Origin: Synaphobranchus kaupii
Lineage: Eukaryota; Chordata; Actinopteri; Anguilliformes; Synaphobranchidae
Assembly: GCA_029718625.1 (NCBI GenBank)
Contig: CM056376.1
Location: forward strand, 119,320,222-119,384,221
DNA: 64,000 nt
Direction: 5' to 3'
How positions within the stretch are numbered: position 1 is the stretch's first letter; each line of letters opens with the position of its first letter. This document shows positions 22,193 to 31,735 of this stretch, one piece after another. Under the pieces are notes generated by a model. It saw nothing but the letters and a program-made list of their open reading frames with translations, was not told the DNA's origin and did not search any database. A program made the position numbers and the translations under genes.

Positions 22193-22507
22193 GGACGCAC
22201 GGATACACAAATGGATCATCACCTTTCATTCAGTTCTAGAAACAAAGCAGAGACTCACAAAAATGAAAGCACAAAATAACAACACCGCTACAAAGGGGTA
22301 GAACAGAGTCCATAAAGATTTCACAAAGTTTCCGCTGAAGCAATGTGGCAAAACCAGTCTCCCCGTAGGCCTGAGAATGAGGCCTTCAATTGGGCAGTGA
22401 GTAGCTGTGATGATTGACAATGAGACTCAGCTGCCTCCATGCCTATGTCCATGGGCCTGTAGCTCTCCCAGGTTACACTCAGCAGCCTCCATGTCTATGT
22501 CCATGGG
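22193..22507 (+). repeat. Dispersed repeat, copy 2
   Basis: The second copy of 16591-16907, with a few substitutions and single-base gaps. It stops at CCATGGG, at the same place where copy 1 begins its duplicated block again. Confidence 0.85.
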
Positions 22508-24220
22508 TTCCAATTGATCAAAATAATCTGGATGGGGCAATATTATATAGCTCTAAAAAGTAGATCCTCACAATAACGTCATCAGTTGTTTCAAGGAAAA
22601 TGATGTCTCAAATAATATTTTCAAATAGTTTAATGTAGTCCTCTCTGTAAAAGTAGTCCATTTTTTTAAGTGCAGTCAAATACTAAATATTTTTTTTAAA
22701 TTGTATTCAAATTTCTTTCCAAGTAACTTTGTTTCCCTTTGTGTATTTGAAAAAAAATCTAATAATAGTTATTTTGCAAAGATATATTTAGACTATAGCT
22801 TTCCCAGGTCTGCTTCTTACATCATTCATTAAAATTAGAAGGCCAAAGATTGAGTACAGATGATGGTAAAATGAACTATGTGCACATTAGCTAGCATATC
22901 AGACTACACAGATGCTCTGAATTTAGCCAGGTTCTTTTTTCTCAAAACTAATTTAAAACAGTAAAAGCAACTTGAGATTATTTTCTTCACTCAACTCGCT
23001 GAACAGATCCAATTAATTGCACAAATTTCCTTTTCTTGACATTGACTGCAAATGTATGACTGCTTTCTTCCGTAAAATAATGGAAAATATCATGGGTCTC
23101 TTGATTTGCCATGGTGCCCAATTGGCAACTGATCAAGGCAATTTGCTTGGTGCCTGCTCTTGGGTTCTCAGAAATGTGTCTGAATGGTGTCTGAAGACTG
23201 TGCCAAATATGATAACAACCAGCAGCTTTTTAGACCCCATTACCACTACATCATTTCAGTTGTGTTTGTCAGGATAAAGCCCTGCAATTGATAAATCTGT
23301 AAATACGTCCAACCAAGCTAGAGTTGTACCACTTGCCCTCAAAGTGATTTCACCCATTTATTTTGTTCAATAAATTCAATATCCTTCCTACCACTGAATC
23401 TACTGATTATTACACTCACACATGCATAGCGCTGTGAGTGGAGTATTGCAATCACTCACATCCATGTGCCTGCCTGTGTCTGTCCGTCCGTCTCTCTGAC
23501 TGTCTGTCCACAACAGCATTAGCACCTACAGTTCTTATCTGATTTGGATGAAATTTCACACATAGGTTGACGGGCGGTGAAGGACCGGAATTCTGTCATA
23601 TTTTTCTAATCTGTCAACAACAAGTATTTTAATTTGTATTTCTTTCCACCTATGTTTAATGAATAGACATTGGAGGACTATACTTACACCTTTTGAGCAC
23701 ACATGGGGGAGAGCAACACTTGCAACCAGAGTAGCGTCATCTCTCCAATGAGTAAACCAACAGAACTTTGTTACTGAATTGTGTCAAGTAAAATGTTGAT
23801 TCTTATTCTTAAATGTATTATGGCTATAACTGGGTTGGAATTATGACTGTAAACCCCTTAGTTTGATCGAAAAAGGCAGAAGTTTCGCCATTATAGCCTG
23901 TGGGGAAATTGATGGGTGCAGTGCACTGGACGCGATATTGGCTGCAAAAGTAGAGGCATTAACAAATAAATGAACATTGAAAACAAACTTTGTTCTAACA
24001 AATAGTTCTCCTGTCACTAATTATCATCTGTATGGATCCTTCTGTGCCACAATCCATAATGACCACCATTCATTTTTCCCAGAATCGACAGGTAGCCAGC
24101 AGCCTCATTTATCGATGGGAACTTGCTGAACCTCGAAGAGACAAAACTTGACTGCTGGCCCAATTGTGCACATTATGGAGCGGAGCCTGACTTCAGATTG
24201 ATAGATTAGGCTTTTTGATG
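22508..24220. other. Non-coding stretch; TCTG-rich patch near 23470-23515
   Basis: AT-rich intergenic DNA. A short run of CTGTCTGTCCGTCCGTC-type simple repeat lies at 23470-23515. No gene recognised. Confidence 0.45.
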
Positions 24221-24224
24221 TCAG

Positions 24225-24769
24225 TGTGACAGGATGGGTAAACGCTTTACTTCCGATCTGAGGTAGCTTAATGGGGGTGTGGTTGTGGCCACCCAGGTAG
24301 CTGCTGCCAATTACCTGTTCTAGTATTTAAACTCTCCTTACCTGTCCTCTCCCCCTCGTGCGCTTGCTCCTGATTTGTTCTCTCTACCCGGTCTCCTGCT
24401 TGGGTGGCTATCGGTAAGCGAAATGTTTGTTTGCCAGTTTATGTCCATTAGTAATCCCTGGCCTGAACTAATATATATTTTAATCACAGCGTGCTCCTTT
24501 CCCCCGGTTGAGGTATATCCGTGGTGATCGCCATTATTAGGTAGGTTATTTCCCCGAGTGTGAAGTGTTGCGATGGTTTGGTGCTACTTCGCTAAACTTA
24601 TTTCTCATTTAAAGGTGTTGATAGGCCAGTGAATGAGTTCCGTGACCGGTTGCCTATCTGGGTAAATGGCTTTGTTGGCTCACATGCGCTGCTAGACCAG
24701 GTAACGTAGACCTATGGTGAAGTAGGACTGCTGTTCGGCGTCCGAGGTAATTTTAAGCAGAAGAACAAA
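24225..24769 (+). repeat. Left 545-bp terminal inverted repeat
   Basis: Exact reverse complement (by eye) of 31187-31731. Relative to the 5' LTR it is the first 545 bp (U3 and start of R), but turned round. It contains a TATA-like box TATTTAAA at 24324-24331 on the plus strand, pointing into the element and so antisense to pol. Confidence 0.92.
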
Positions 24770-24799
24770 ATCAGTCAGCTTACATTTGTTCTTCTGCTT
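24755..24799. repeat. Hairpin at the pol / inverted-repeat junction
   Basis: AAGCAGAAGAACAAA (24755-24769), a 15-base spacer, and its perfect complement (24785-24799). The right-hand arm encodes the last pol codons (KAEEQ). The 36 bases 24764-24799 also occur in direct orientation at 31166-31201, inside the 5' LTR. Confidence 0.93.
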
Positions 24800-27700
24800 T
24801 GACTGGAGCATGTACAGCAAGAACCTCAATGGACTGAGCTGGGGGGCCTTGGGGGGCCAACAGGGCAGAAGTAGTCGGATCCGTAGATAGCGGTGTGAGG
24901 ACTGCTCGATGCGTTTCTGGCACCAGAACCCATAAGTCAGCATCGAGGACCGTTTCCTCTTCCTGGGGTGGAGTCCTTCCCTCTGGCGGACTGGCCCTGG
25001 GGGTAACATCAGGGGAGCTACTTTTAATCTGGCCCTTCAACATGGTACGGTGGACATGCCTCACCTTTTCCAGGTCAGCAATGGGTGCAACAGTGTATAC
25101 AGCCCCTCTCTCCTTCGGAGCCTTCAGTACCTGATACACGAATGGGCTCCACAGGTCATGGATCTTCCGACGGCCTCGCACACCGTAATTACGAAGATAG
25201 ACTAACTGACCCTCCACCAACGGTACATCTCTCACCCGTTGATCGTGCCGCTCTTTGCGTCGATCAGCAGCAGTGAGCAAGCGTTCCCGGACCCCCTCAA
25301 AAGCTACCTGGAGTCTAGTCTGATGTTCTTGTATCCAGTCATGCACACTGCCCGCCACTGGCTCCTGAATTTTGCCCAAAAAAAAGTCAACTGGTAATTG
25401 GGGGTCTTGACCAAACATAAGAAAATAAGGGCTCTCACCAGTTGTCTGATGGGGGGTGGAGTTATAACAGAAAACCATCTGTGGAAGGCAAGATGTCCAG
25501 TCCCGTTTCCTGGAGACCGGAAGGGTGCGTAGGAGATTGTGCAGGGTTCTATTGTAGCGTTCACATTGACCATTTCCAGCCGGGTGGTACGGGGTGGTAC
25601 GAGACTTCTCAACCCCATAAAGGCTACAAAGCTGTTGAATCAGGGAGCTCTCAAAACTCCGGCCCTGGTCCGAGTGTATACGACCTGGAACACCAAACTT
25701 GTAAAACCATTCGACCACTAGGACCTGAGCCACAGTACCGGCACGTTGGTCCCGGGTGGGAACAGCCAGGGTGTATTTACTGAAGATGTCGGTCATTATA
25801 AGGACATTCTCAATCCCATTATGGGAAGGCTCCAGCACTGTGAAATCTATAGCTAAGACTTCATTCGGTCGAGAGGCAAGCAAGTGACTCATAAAACTAC
25901 GAGCAACTAGTTGTGTATCTTTAGATACCTGGCAACGCTCACACTCTTGGCACCAACGCCTCACCTCGGCAGACATTCCGGGCCAATAACACCGCTGACG
26001 CACCAACTCGGTGGTCCGCTCGACTCCCTGATGGCCGTGGTCTTGATGTAGCTGCGTCAACACGTCCTTCTTCAAGGTGGCTGGCAGGACCAGCTGGAGG
26101 ACCTCCTCACCCCCATCAGGACGGAAGATCCGACGATAGAGCACACCATCCTTCTCCACCAGGCGATCCCACTCACGCAGCAGTGCCCAAGCTGATCTGG
26201 AGGTCTGTTGCCGTTCATCTGGGCCGGGGGGTTCCTTTCGTCGCCAAAACACCAGGGCTTCCTGTATGACCGGGTCAGCTGCCTGCAGAGTGAGCAAATC
26301 AGAAGGAGTGTGCAAGGGCAAGGAAGAAATGGCAGCTTGAGTGACCTGAGTGATTGGCTCCACACCAGTAGCTCGTTGTAAGGACTCAGGTACTAAGGTG
26401 CCAGGAGCCATGTTGCTAACATCATCGGGACCGGGCAAGTACTGTCGGGAAAGGGCATCGGCGTTCCCATTACTTTTGCCTGTCCGGTACTTGAGGGTAT
26501 AGTTGAAGGCAGAGAGTTGTGCAGCCCACCGCTGCTCGGTGGCCCCCAGTTTTGCGGAGGAGAGGTGGCTGAGGGGATTATTGTCGGTGTAAACGACACA
26601 CTTCTGCCCAAGCAAATATTCCCGAAATTTCTCTGTCATGGCCCACTTGAGCGCCAGAAACTCCAACTTCATAGAACTGTAATTAGACATATTGCGTTCA
26701 GTGGGTCTAAGACCTCGGCTAGCATACGCTATCGGTCTCACCCTGCCTTCCTGTTCCTGGGAAAGGACTGCCCCCAAACCACTATGGCTAGCGTCTACCT
26801 CCAGGATGAACGGCAAGGAGAAGTCAGCATAGGCTAATACAGGGGCAGCCACAAGTTTGTTTTTCAGCCTGTCAAAGCTCCTCTGGCACTGCTCCGTCCA
26901 GGCCACTGTAAAACTCTGACCTAACTCCCTCCTGGACTTCGTTCCAGCCAGCTCTGCCACCAATTTATGCAGGGGGGCTGCCAGCTTCGCAAACCCCTCT
27001 ACAAAGCGCCGGTAGTAACTGGCAAAACCCAGGAAAGAGCGCAGCTCGGAAACATGGGTAGGTCGTTTCCAGTTGGCCACTGCCTCAACCTTTCCAGGGT
27101 CAGTCGCAACGCCTTCACTAGAGATGACATGGCCCAGGTACTGCACCTTTTTTTGAAAAAACGCGCATTTCTCCAGCTTGGCCTTGAGACCCTCCAGCTG
27201 CAGCCGGCCCAGCACCACTTCCAGACGTTCCAGATGCTGTGCTATGGTGGAAGAGAAAACAATAACGTCATCGAGGTACAGGAGCAAAGACTGGCAATGT
27301 TGGGCCCCGAACATCCTCTCCATTAACCTCTGAAAGGTGCCGGGGGCATTGCAGAGCCCAAAAGGCATCCGGTTCCATTCAAATAAACCGAATGGGGTGC
27401 AGAAGGCTGTCTTGGCTTTGTCATTCTCGCTGACAGGGACTTGGTTGTACCCGCTGGCTAAATCCATAGTGGAAAACCAGCGGGCACCAGAGAGCGCATC
27501 CAGTGATTCCTCGATGCGAGGTAGAGGGAATGCATCCTTCCGGGTCTTGCTGTTCAATTGACGGTAGTCCACACACATACGAAGACGACCGTCTTTCTTC
27601 TTGACCAGGACAATGGGGGAGGCATAGGGGCTACTACTTTCCCTGATGACCTGGGCCTCTAGCAGCTGGTGGATGTGGGCTTTGACTACCTCATACTCTG

Positions 27701-28733
27701 AAGGGGGTATACGTCTATAGCGCTGTCTAATTGGCACCTCATCTAGAAGTGGAATATCGTGAGAGATGAGTTTGGTACACCCCAAGTCACCATCATGGGT
27801 AGAGAAGACTGAACTATATTTGCACAGAAGGGACTTAACCTGGCCCTGTTCTTGATCAGACAAGGGGGAAAGGTCTACTGCCGCAATTGTATCCTGCACC
27901 AACCTGGAAGCGGTCTGAGAAGAAATGGTAGCTGTGACACCCGTCACCTCAGAAACACCTGCAGGGAGACTGACAATATGAGCATTACTCACTGTGCCTA
28001 GGGTGGTGCGAGGATAAAGCAAAACATCTGTGGTCCCTACATTAACTATAGGTATGTACACAGTACCCCTAATCACCCGAACCAAAGCTGGAGAGGCCAA
28101 TAGCCCCACAGGTAAACCAGAATCCGGGGGTTCAAAGAACACGGTATTACTAGAATACTGATCAGAACAGGTTGCTGCTACCAACTTCATGAAACCGCCA
28201 GGAATACGATCAGCCCTCCCACCCCGTACTTTTACCCTACTGAACCGATCAAATGGAGGATGGGCACTAAATTGATGGCACTGTTGCAGTGCCTGTATAA
28301 CTGGACTAGGGGCTTGTGACACAGAAAGCGAATCAAACAACGCCGGGCCATGTTGTCCAAATAACTCATGATAGCATTTACCAATGACATTCATTCCCAG
28401 GACGCCAGGGGCCTGTGAGGATAAACCACCTAGAGGGTCTTTAACAATCAGTACCCCACATCTTGGTATAACCTTACCACAAAGCTGAACATCTAGTTCC
28501 AGGTACCCAAGATACGGGATCGCTAGCCCATTGGCGGCCCGGAGCTGTAGCCAGTGGCAGGACTGGAGACGATCTTGGCCCCATGGTTTAAAATGCTGCA
28601 AAAAGAAACTCTCAGAAACCGTTGAGACCATGGACCCAGTGTCCACTAAACATGGCACTCCCACCCCACCAATAACCACCTTGATGTGAGGACAGGAGGA
28701 CATCAACTTAGACACCGAGCCCAGACTACCCAT
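24780..28733 (-). CDS. pol: Ty3/gypsy Pol: protease, RT, RNase H, integrase
   Basis: An open frame of 1317 codons with no interruption. Protease active site DTGS at residues 31-34; reverse transcriptase YLDD at 486-489; RNase H Asp in EVDASHSG at about 647; integrase zinc finger with His899 or His896, His901, Cys931 and Cys934; integrase core Asp963, Asp1022 and Glu1058 (35 residues between, DD35E). There is no chromodomain; the C-terminus after VHRTMLK is proline- and acid-rich. The last codons and the stop lie in the hairpin that is shared with the LTR, so the true C-terminus may have been replaced in this copy. The start ATG at 28733 is the first in the frame, but the frame is open upstream to the gag end, so a Gag-Pol fusion is likely. 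Confidence 0.92.
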   Translation of the reverse strand: MGSLGSVSKLMSSCPHIKVVIGGVGVPCLVDTGSMVSTVSESFFLQHFKPWGQDRLQSCHWLQLRAANGLAIPYLGYLELDVQLCGKVIPRCGVLIVKDPLGGLSSQAPGVLGMNVIGKCYHELFGQHGPALFDSLSVSQAPSPVIQALQQCHQFSAHPPFDRFSRVKVRGGRADRIPGGFMKLVAATCSDQYSSNTVFFEPPDSGLPVGLLASPALVRVIRGTVYIPIVNVGTTDVLLYPRTTLGTVSNAHIVSLPAGVSEVTGVTATISSQTASRLVQDTIAAVDLSPLSDQEQGQVKSLLCKYSSVFSTHDGDLGCTKLISHDIPLLDEVPIRQRYRRIPPSEYEVVKAHIHQLLEAQVIRESSSPYASPIVLVKKKDGRLRMCVDYRQLNSKTRKDAFPLPRIEESLDALSGARWFSTMDLASGYNQVPVSENDKAKTAFCTPFGLFEWNRMPFGLCNAPGTFQRLMERMFGAQHCQSLLLYLDDVIVFSSTIAQHLERLEVVLGRLQLEGLKAKLEKCAFFQKKVQYLGHVISSEGVATDPGKVEAVANWKRPTHVSELRSFLGFASYYRRFVEGFAKLAAPLHKLVAELAGTKSRRELGQSFTVAWTEQCQRSFDRLKNKLVAAPVLAYADFSLPFILEVDASHSGLGAVLSQEQEGRVRPIAYASRGLRPTERNMSNYSSMKLEFLALKWAMTEKFREYLLGQKCVVYTDNNPLSHLSSAKLGATEQRWAAQLSAFNYTLKYRTGKSNGNADALSRQYLPGPDDVSNMAPGTLVPESLQRATGVEPITQVTQAAISSLPLHTPSDLLTLQAADPVIQEALVFWRRKEPPGPDERQQTSRSAWALLREWDRLVEKDGVLYRRIFRPDGGEEVLQLVLPATLKKDVLTQLHQDHGHQGVERTTELVRQRCYWPGMSAEVRRWCQECERCQVSKDTQLVARSFMSHLLASRPNEVLAIDFTVLEPSHNGIENVLIMTDIFSKYTLAVPTRDQRAGTVAQVLVVEWFYKFGVPGRIHSDQGRSFESSLIQQLCSLYGVEKSRTTPYHPAGNGQCERYNRTLHNLLRTLPVSRKRDWTSCLPQMVFCYNSTPHQTTGESPYFLMFGQDPQLPVDFFLGKIQEPVAGSVHDWIQEHQTRLQVAFEGVRERLLTAADRRKERHDQRVRDVPLVEGQLVYLRNYGVRGRRKIHDLWSPFVYQVLKAPKERGAVYTVAPIADLEKVRHVHRTMLKGQIKSSSPDVTPRASPPEGRTPPQEEETVLDADLWVLVPETHRAVLTPLSTDPTTSALLAPQGPPAQSIEVLAVHAPVKAEEQM

Positions 28734-28792
28734 AGCAACCCCTGAGCCTGTAGAGACCCCACCCGAACTGTGGCTCAGCAGCTCGGTGGGTT

Positions 28793-29881
28793 TTAGTTTT
28801 CCGGCGGCTGTTGGGCGTGGGTTGGCCTATAGCCACTAGACGATGGAACTGCAATGGCAGTAGTCAGAGTGCGAGGGGGAACACGTTCGCCATCGCACTC
28901 TCTGGCAAAATGGCCAGGTTGTTGGCACCGCCTGCAGATGACCGGCCCACTACGTGGGGGCCCGCTACGCCTATTGGAATTTTGTAAAAGGGCAAGGCTC
29001 TGGGTGATCTGATTCAATTGATCTTGTTGGCGCCTCAATATGTCTTTCAACTCATTCAACTCAGACCCCTGCCTGGTGTTACCGGACACAGCATTAGACG
29101 CTCCCAGAACCCCACACTGGATACCGTAAGTCGATGGAACAGAGTGACTTCGGCCCCGTGCACCCCCTGGCATGCCCTCCTGCTCCCACCTAATGGCTTC
29201 CCCACGGACCGCAAGCAACGTGGCGGTTGGCTGGCGACGTACCAATTGTTTCAACTCTCTACGGAGGGCACAGTCCAGGACATGTTCGACGAATTGGTCG
29301 CGCAACAATGCTTCTGCATTAGGCATAGCACTAGGTGCACTTTGTTTAACCTTATCCATAAGACACATTAAGGCAAGGGAAAATTCTTGCAATGTCTCCC
29401 CCTCCTGCTGCCTCCTGGAGAAGAACGCTTCCTGCAAGGCTACATAGGACCGAGAACACCCATACAACTCTTGCAATATGGCTATTATTTTAGTCGGGTC
29501 ACCCCTCTCTTCACAACTACGGTACCTGATCTCCTCCCTCGCCTCACCTTCTAAATGATCAAACAGGAAGAACGCTTGGTCAACAACAGATAGGTGACGG
29601 GCCCGCATGCAAGCCTGCACCTCATCCACCCATTCATTAATACCTATGCCCATCTTACCGCTAAACATTGGGCACTTCCGATCTCTAGGGATATAAACGA
29701 GTCTTTCGGTTAGAGAAGGATTACTATTACTTAAGGTAATCGTAGGGGGTGGTACAGAGGAAGTGGAGGGCGCTGCAGTGGGACCTGACATTAGCGCTGC
29801 TGCCCGTTCCTGTAACAATCGTTCATTGTCAGCCTTCAATTGGGCTACTACATCCCTAAGCTGTTGCATTTCCTCCTCCAT
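28793..29881 (-). CDS. gag: Ty3/gypsy Gag with coiled coil and zinc knuckle
   Basis: I take ATG 29881 (MEEEMQQLRDVVAQL) as the start. The frame is open further upstream to 30064, but only through a TTG, and that extension is unlike a gag. The protein has about 362 residues: an N-terminal coiled coil rich in Glu, Gln and Leu, a capsid-like middle with YIPRDRKCPMFSGK and WVDEVQACMRARHLS, and one zinc knuckle CRRCQQPGHFAREC near the end (CX2CX4HX4C). It would assemble the particle and bind RNA. No break is present. The pol frame lies at -1 and overlaps the gag stop region. Confidence 0.9.
   Translation of the reverse strand: MEEEMQQLRDVVAQLKADNERLLQERAAALMSGPTAAPSTSSVPPPTITLSNSNPSLTERLVYIPRDRKCPMFSGKMGIGINEWVDEVQACMRARHLSVVDQAFFLFDHLEGEAREEIRYRSCEERGDPTKIIAILQELYGCSRSYVALQEAFFSRRQQEGETLQEFSLALMCLMDKVKQSAPSAMPNAEALLRDQFVEHVLDCALRRELKQLVRRQPTATLLAVRGEAIRWEQEGMPGGARGRSHSVPSTYGIQCGVLGASNAVSGNTRQGSELNELKDILRRQQDQLNQITQSLALLQNSNRRSGPPRSGPVICRRCQQPGHFARECDGERVPPRTLTTAIAVPSSSGYRPTHAQQPPEN
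28796..28802 (-). promoter_or_regulatory. Possible -1 frameshift site (GGAAAAC)
   Basis: The gag end reads ccG GAA AAC TAA on the minus strand. A -1 shift here (GGA AAA C..) enters the open pol frame. The heptamer does not meet the strict XXX rule, so this is only a near match. Stop read-through in frame would meet another stop 18 bases on, so a shift is still the likelier route to pol. Confidence 0.4.
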
Positions 29882-30167
29882 AATTGTCAAACAATTATAC
29901 AATGAGTACACAAACCACAAACTCACAAATACTGAAGACAAAAGCTGGAGGACACCACTGGAAGGTTGATGAGGTGAGTTGCTGGCAGGTATCTGAGTCC
30001 GTCCGGGGTCAGCTGCTGTTTTGCCTCTGCTAAAAAAAAAGACTAACACGACCAATGGCTCCAAAACAAAGAAGGTGCCCTACAGGGCCTACACAAATGA
30101 ACTAACTGGTATTTAAAACAAACAAAAAAATAAAGAAAAGACACACGTCTCTGCTTTTACAAAGTAG

Positions 30168-30185
30168 ATCCTGCCGACTACGCCA
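30168..30185 (-). promoter_or_regulatory. Primer-binding site for tRNA-Ser
   Basis: Minus-strand TGGCGTAGTCGGCAGGAT. All 18 bases are complementary to the 3' end of vertebrate tRNA-Ser, as I know it (…TCCTGCCGACTACG plus CCA). Three bases (TTC) separate it from the LTR end ...CTGTTGCA at 30189. This fixes the inner border of the 5' LTR. Confidence 0.85.
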
Positions 30186-30188
30186 GAA

Positions 30189-31731
30189 TGCAACAGTCAG
30201 GTGTAGGGCTGCTAATGTAATGACTACGCCACCTAGGGAGTTGCACCCTAGGAAATAGTTCTGCACCACAGATGCACCTAGTTACACAAAATGGGTTCCC
30301 CAGAGTTCTTTACAATAATAAGTCAGAGACGTGGTCTAGAATTAAAAAAAGGAATGGTTTTATTGGAAAATAAGATTTGTAGAAGAATAGCTGGAAGAGC
30401 TGTGGAATCAAGATCACTGAAACAGGACTAGCAATAATAGTTAATTTAATAGAGTTGCAATTCATCAATTATAAGAGAATACATTGACAATAATCCCAGT
30501 ATTCACACCAACTACAGAATCAGGATAACTGGGAGTAGAATTAATAGGAGTTATAACATTGACTAAATATAATTATTTATTACGATTTTGGTAGAACAAA
30601 GGATATGTTTAACAATGCTTCCAGTATTTGTAAAAAACCAATTGGCTAACTAGTTAATTAACTACAGTGGGTAAGGACGCTGACGGGGAGAAGTATACTC
30701 ACCAACCAGGGGAGGGGGCCCCACGGTGCAAAAGTACTCACCAAATAGTGCTCCCACAGCAATGGCTTATACACAGCAAAAAATCAGTGGCAAATGCGTG
30801 ATTCCCGTGCAATTAAATTACCACGCGAAGTGAAGGGGGGAAGCTCCACTAATGACTAAACCCCACCACCAGACAGCGTCGTGCCCACTGTTGGTCAGAA
30901 AACAATAAATTAGCTATTTAAAATAGATACAAAACACATTACCAATACCAGTTAGTTAATATTAAAACCTCGCCACTGTGCGCTGCTCGAGAATATTACC
31001 GGACAGCAGGGCAGCGCGACAAGCACAAAACAAAACAAAACGCAGCTGTAAACTACCATCCGCTTATCCGAAACAGAGTATACTTAAACAAAATGTATCC
31101 AAAGGAAGGCAAAACAAACGTAACTAAAGAGGCAAAACAGCAAATAAGGTTGCACCTAGAAATAAAACAAAATCAGTCAGCTTACATTTGTTCTTCTGCT
31201 TAAAATTACCTCGGACGCCGAACAGCAGTCCTACTTCACCATAGGTCTACGTTACCTGGTCTAGCAGCGCATGTGAGCCAACAAAGCCATTTACCCAGAT
31301 AGGCAACCGGTCACGGAACTCATTCACTGGCCTATCAACACCTTTAAATGAGAAATAAGTTTAGCGAAGTAGCACCAAACCATCGCAACACTTCACACTC
31401 GGGGAAATAACCTACCTAATAATGGCGATCACCACGGATATACCTCAACCGGGGGAAAGGAGCACGCTGTGATTAAAATATATATTAGTTCAGGCCAGGG
31501 ATTACTAATGGACATAAACTGGCAAACAAACATTTCGCTTACCGATAGCCACCCAAGCAGGAGACCGGGTAGAGAGAACAAATCAGGAGCAAGCGCACGA
31601 GGGGGAGAGGACAGGTAAGGAGAGTTTAAATACTAGAACAGGTAATTGGCAGCAGCTACCTGGGTGGCCACAACCACACCCCCATTAAGCTACCTCAGAT
31701 CGGAAGTAAAGCGTTTACCCATCCTGTCACA
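30189..31731 (-). repeat. 5' LTR (1543 bp) of the inverted-end gypsy element
   Basis: It starts TGTGACAG and ends CTGTTGCA in element sense, imperfect inverted ends as usual for LTRs. TATA-like TATTTAAA lies at 31625-31632 (minus strand), and AATAAA at 30359-30364, about 170 bases before the LTR end. This gives a short U3 and a long R, like the chromovirus LTR. Only the first 545 bp have a partner elsewhere in the window, and that partner is inverted. Confidence 0.78.
31187..31731 (-). repeat. Right 545-bp terminal inverted repeat
   Basis: Reverse complement of 24225-24769. Its inner end is the 15-base stem sequence at 31187-31201. It is the outer part of the 5' LTR. Confidence 0.92.
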
Positions 31732-31735
31732 TCAG

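Larger units (their letters stand above)
24225..31731 (-). mobile_element. Ty3/gypsy retrotransposon with inverted terminal repeats
   Basis: 7507 bp, coding on the minus strand, flanked by TCAG on both sides (24221-24224 and 31732-31735). Both outer ends read TGTGACAGG inward. The terminal 545 bp at each end are reverse complements with no difference found by eye. In element sense it has a 5' LTR (31731-30189), a tRNA-Ser primer site, intact gag, intact pol, then a hairpin and the inverted 545-bp unit in place of a 3' LTR. A normal gypsy element would have direct LTRs. It is not a DIRS element, because pol encodes a DDE integrase and not a tyrosine recombinase. See findings for models. Confidence 0.88.

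Noticed and set aside
24225..31731. DIRS-type or Helitron/Maverick-type identity for the inverted-end element
   Set aside because: Pol has protease, RT, RNase H and DDE integrase in Ty3/gypsy order with a tRNA primer site; no tyrosine recombinase, no helicase, no protein-primed polymerase.
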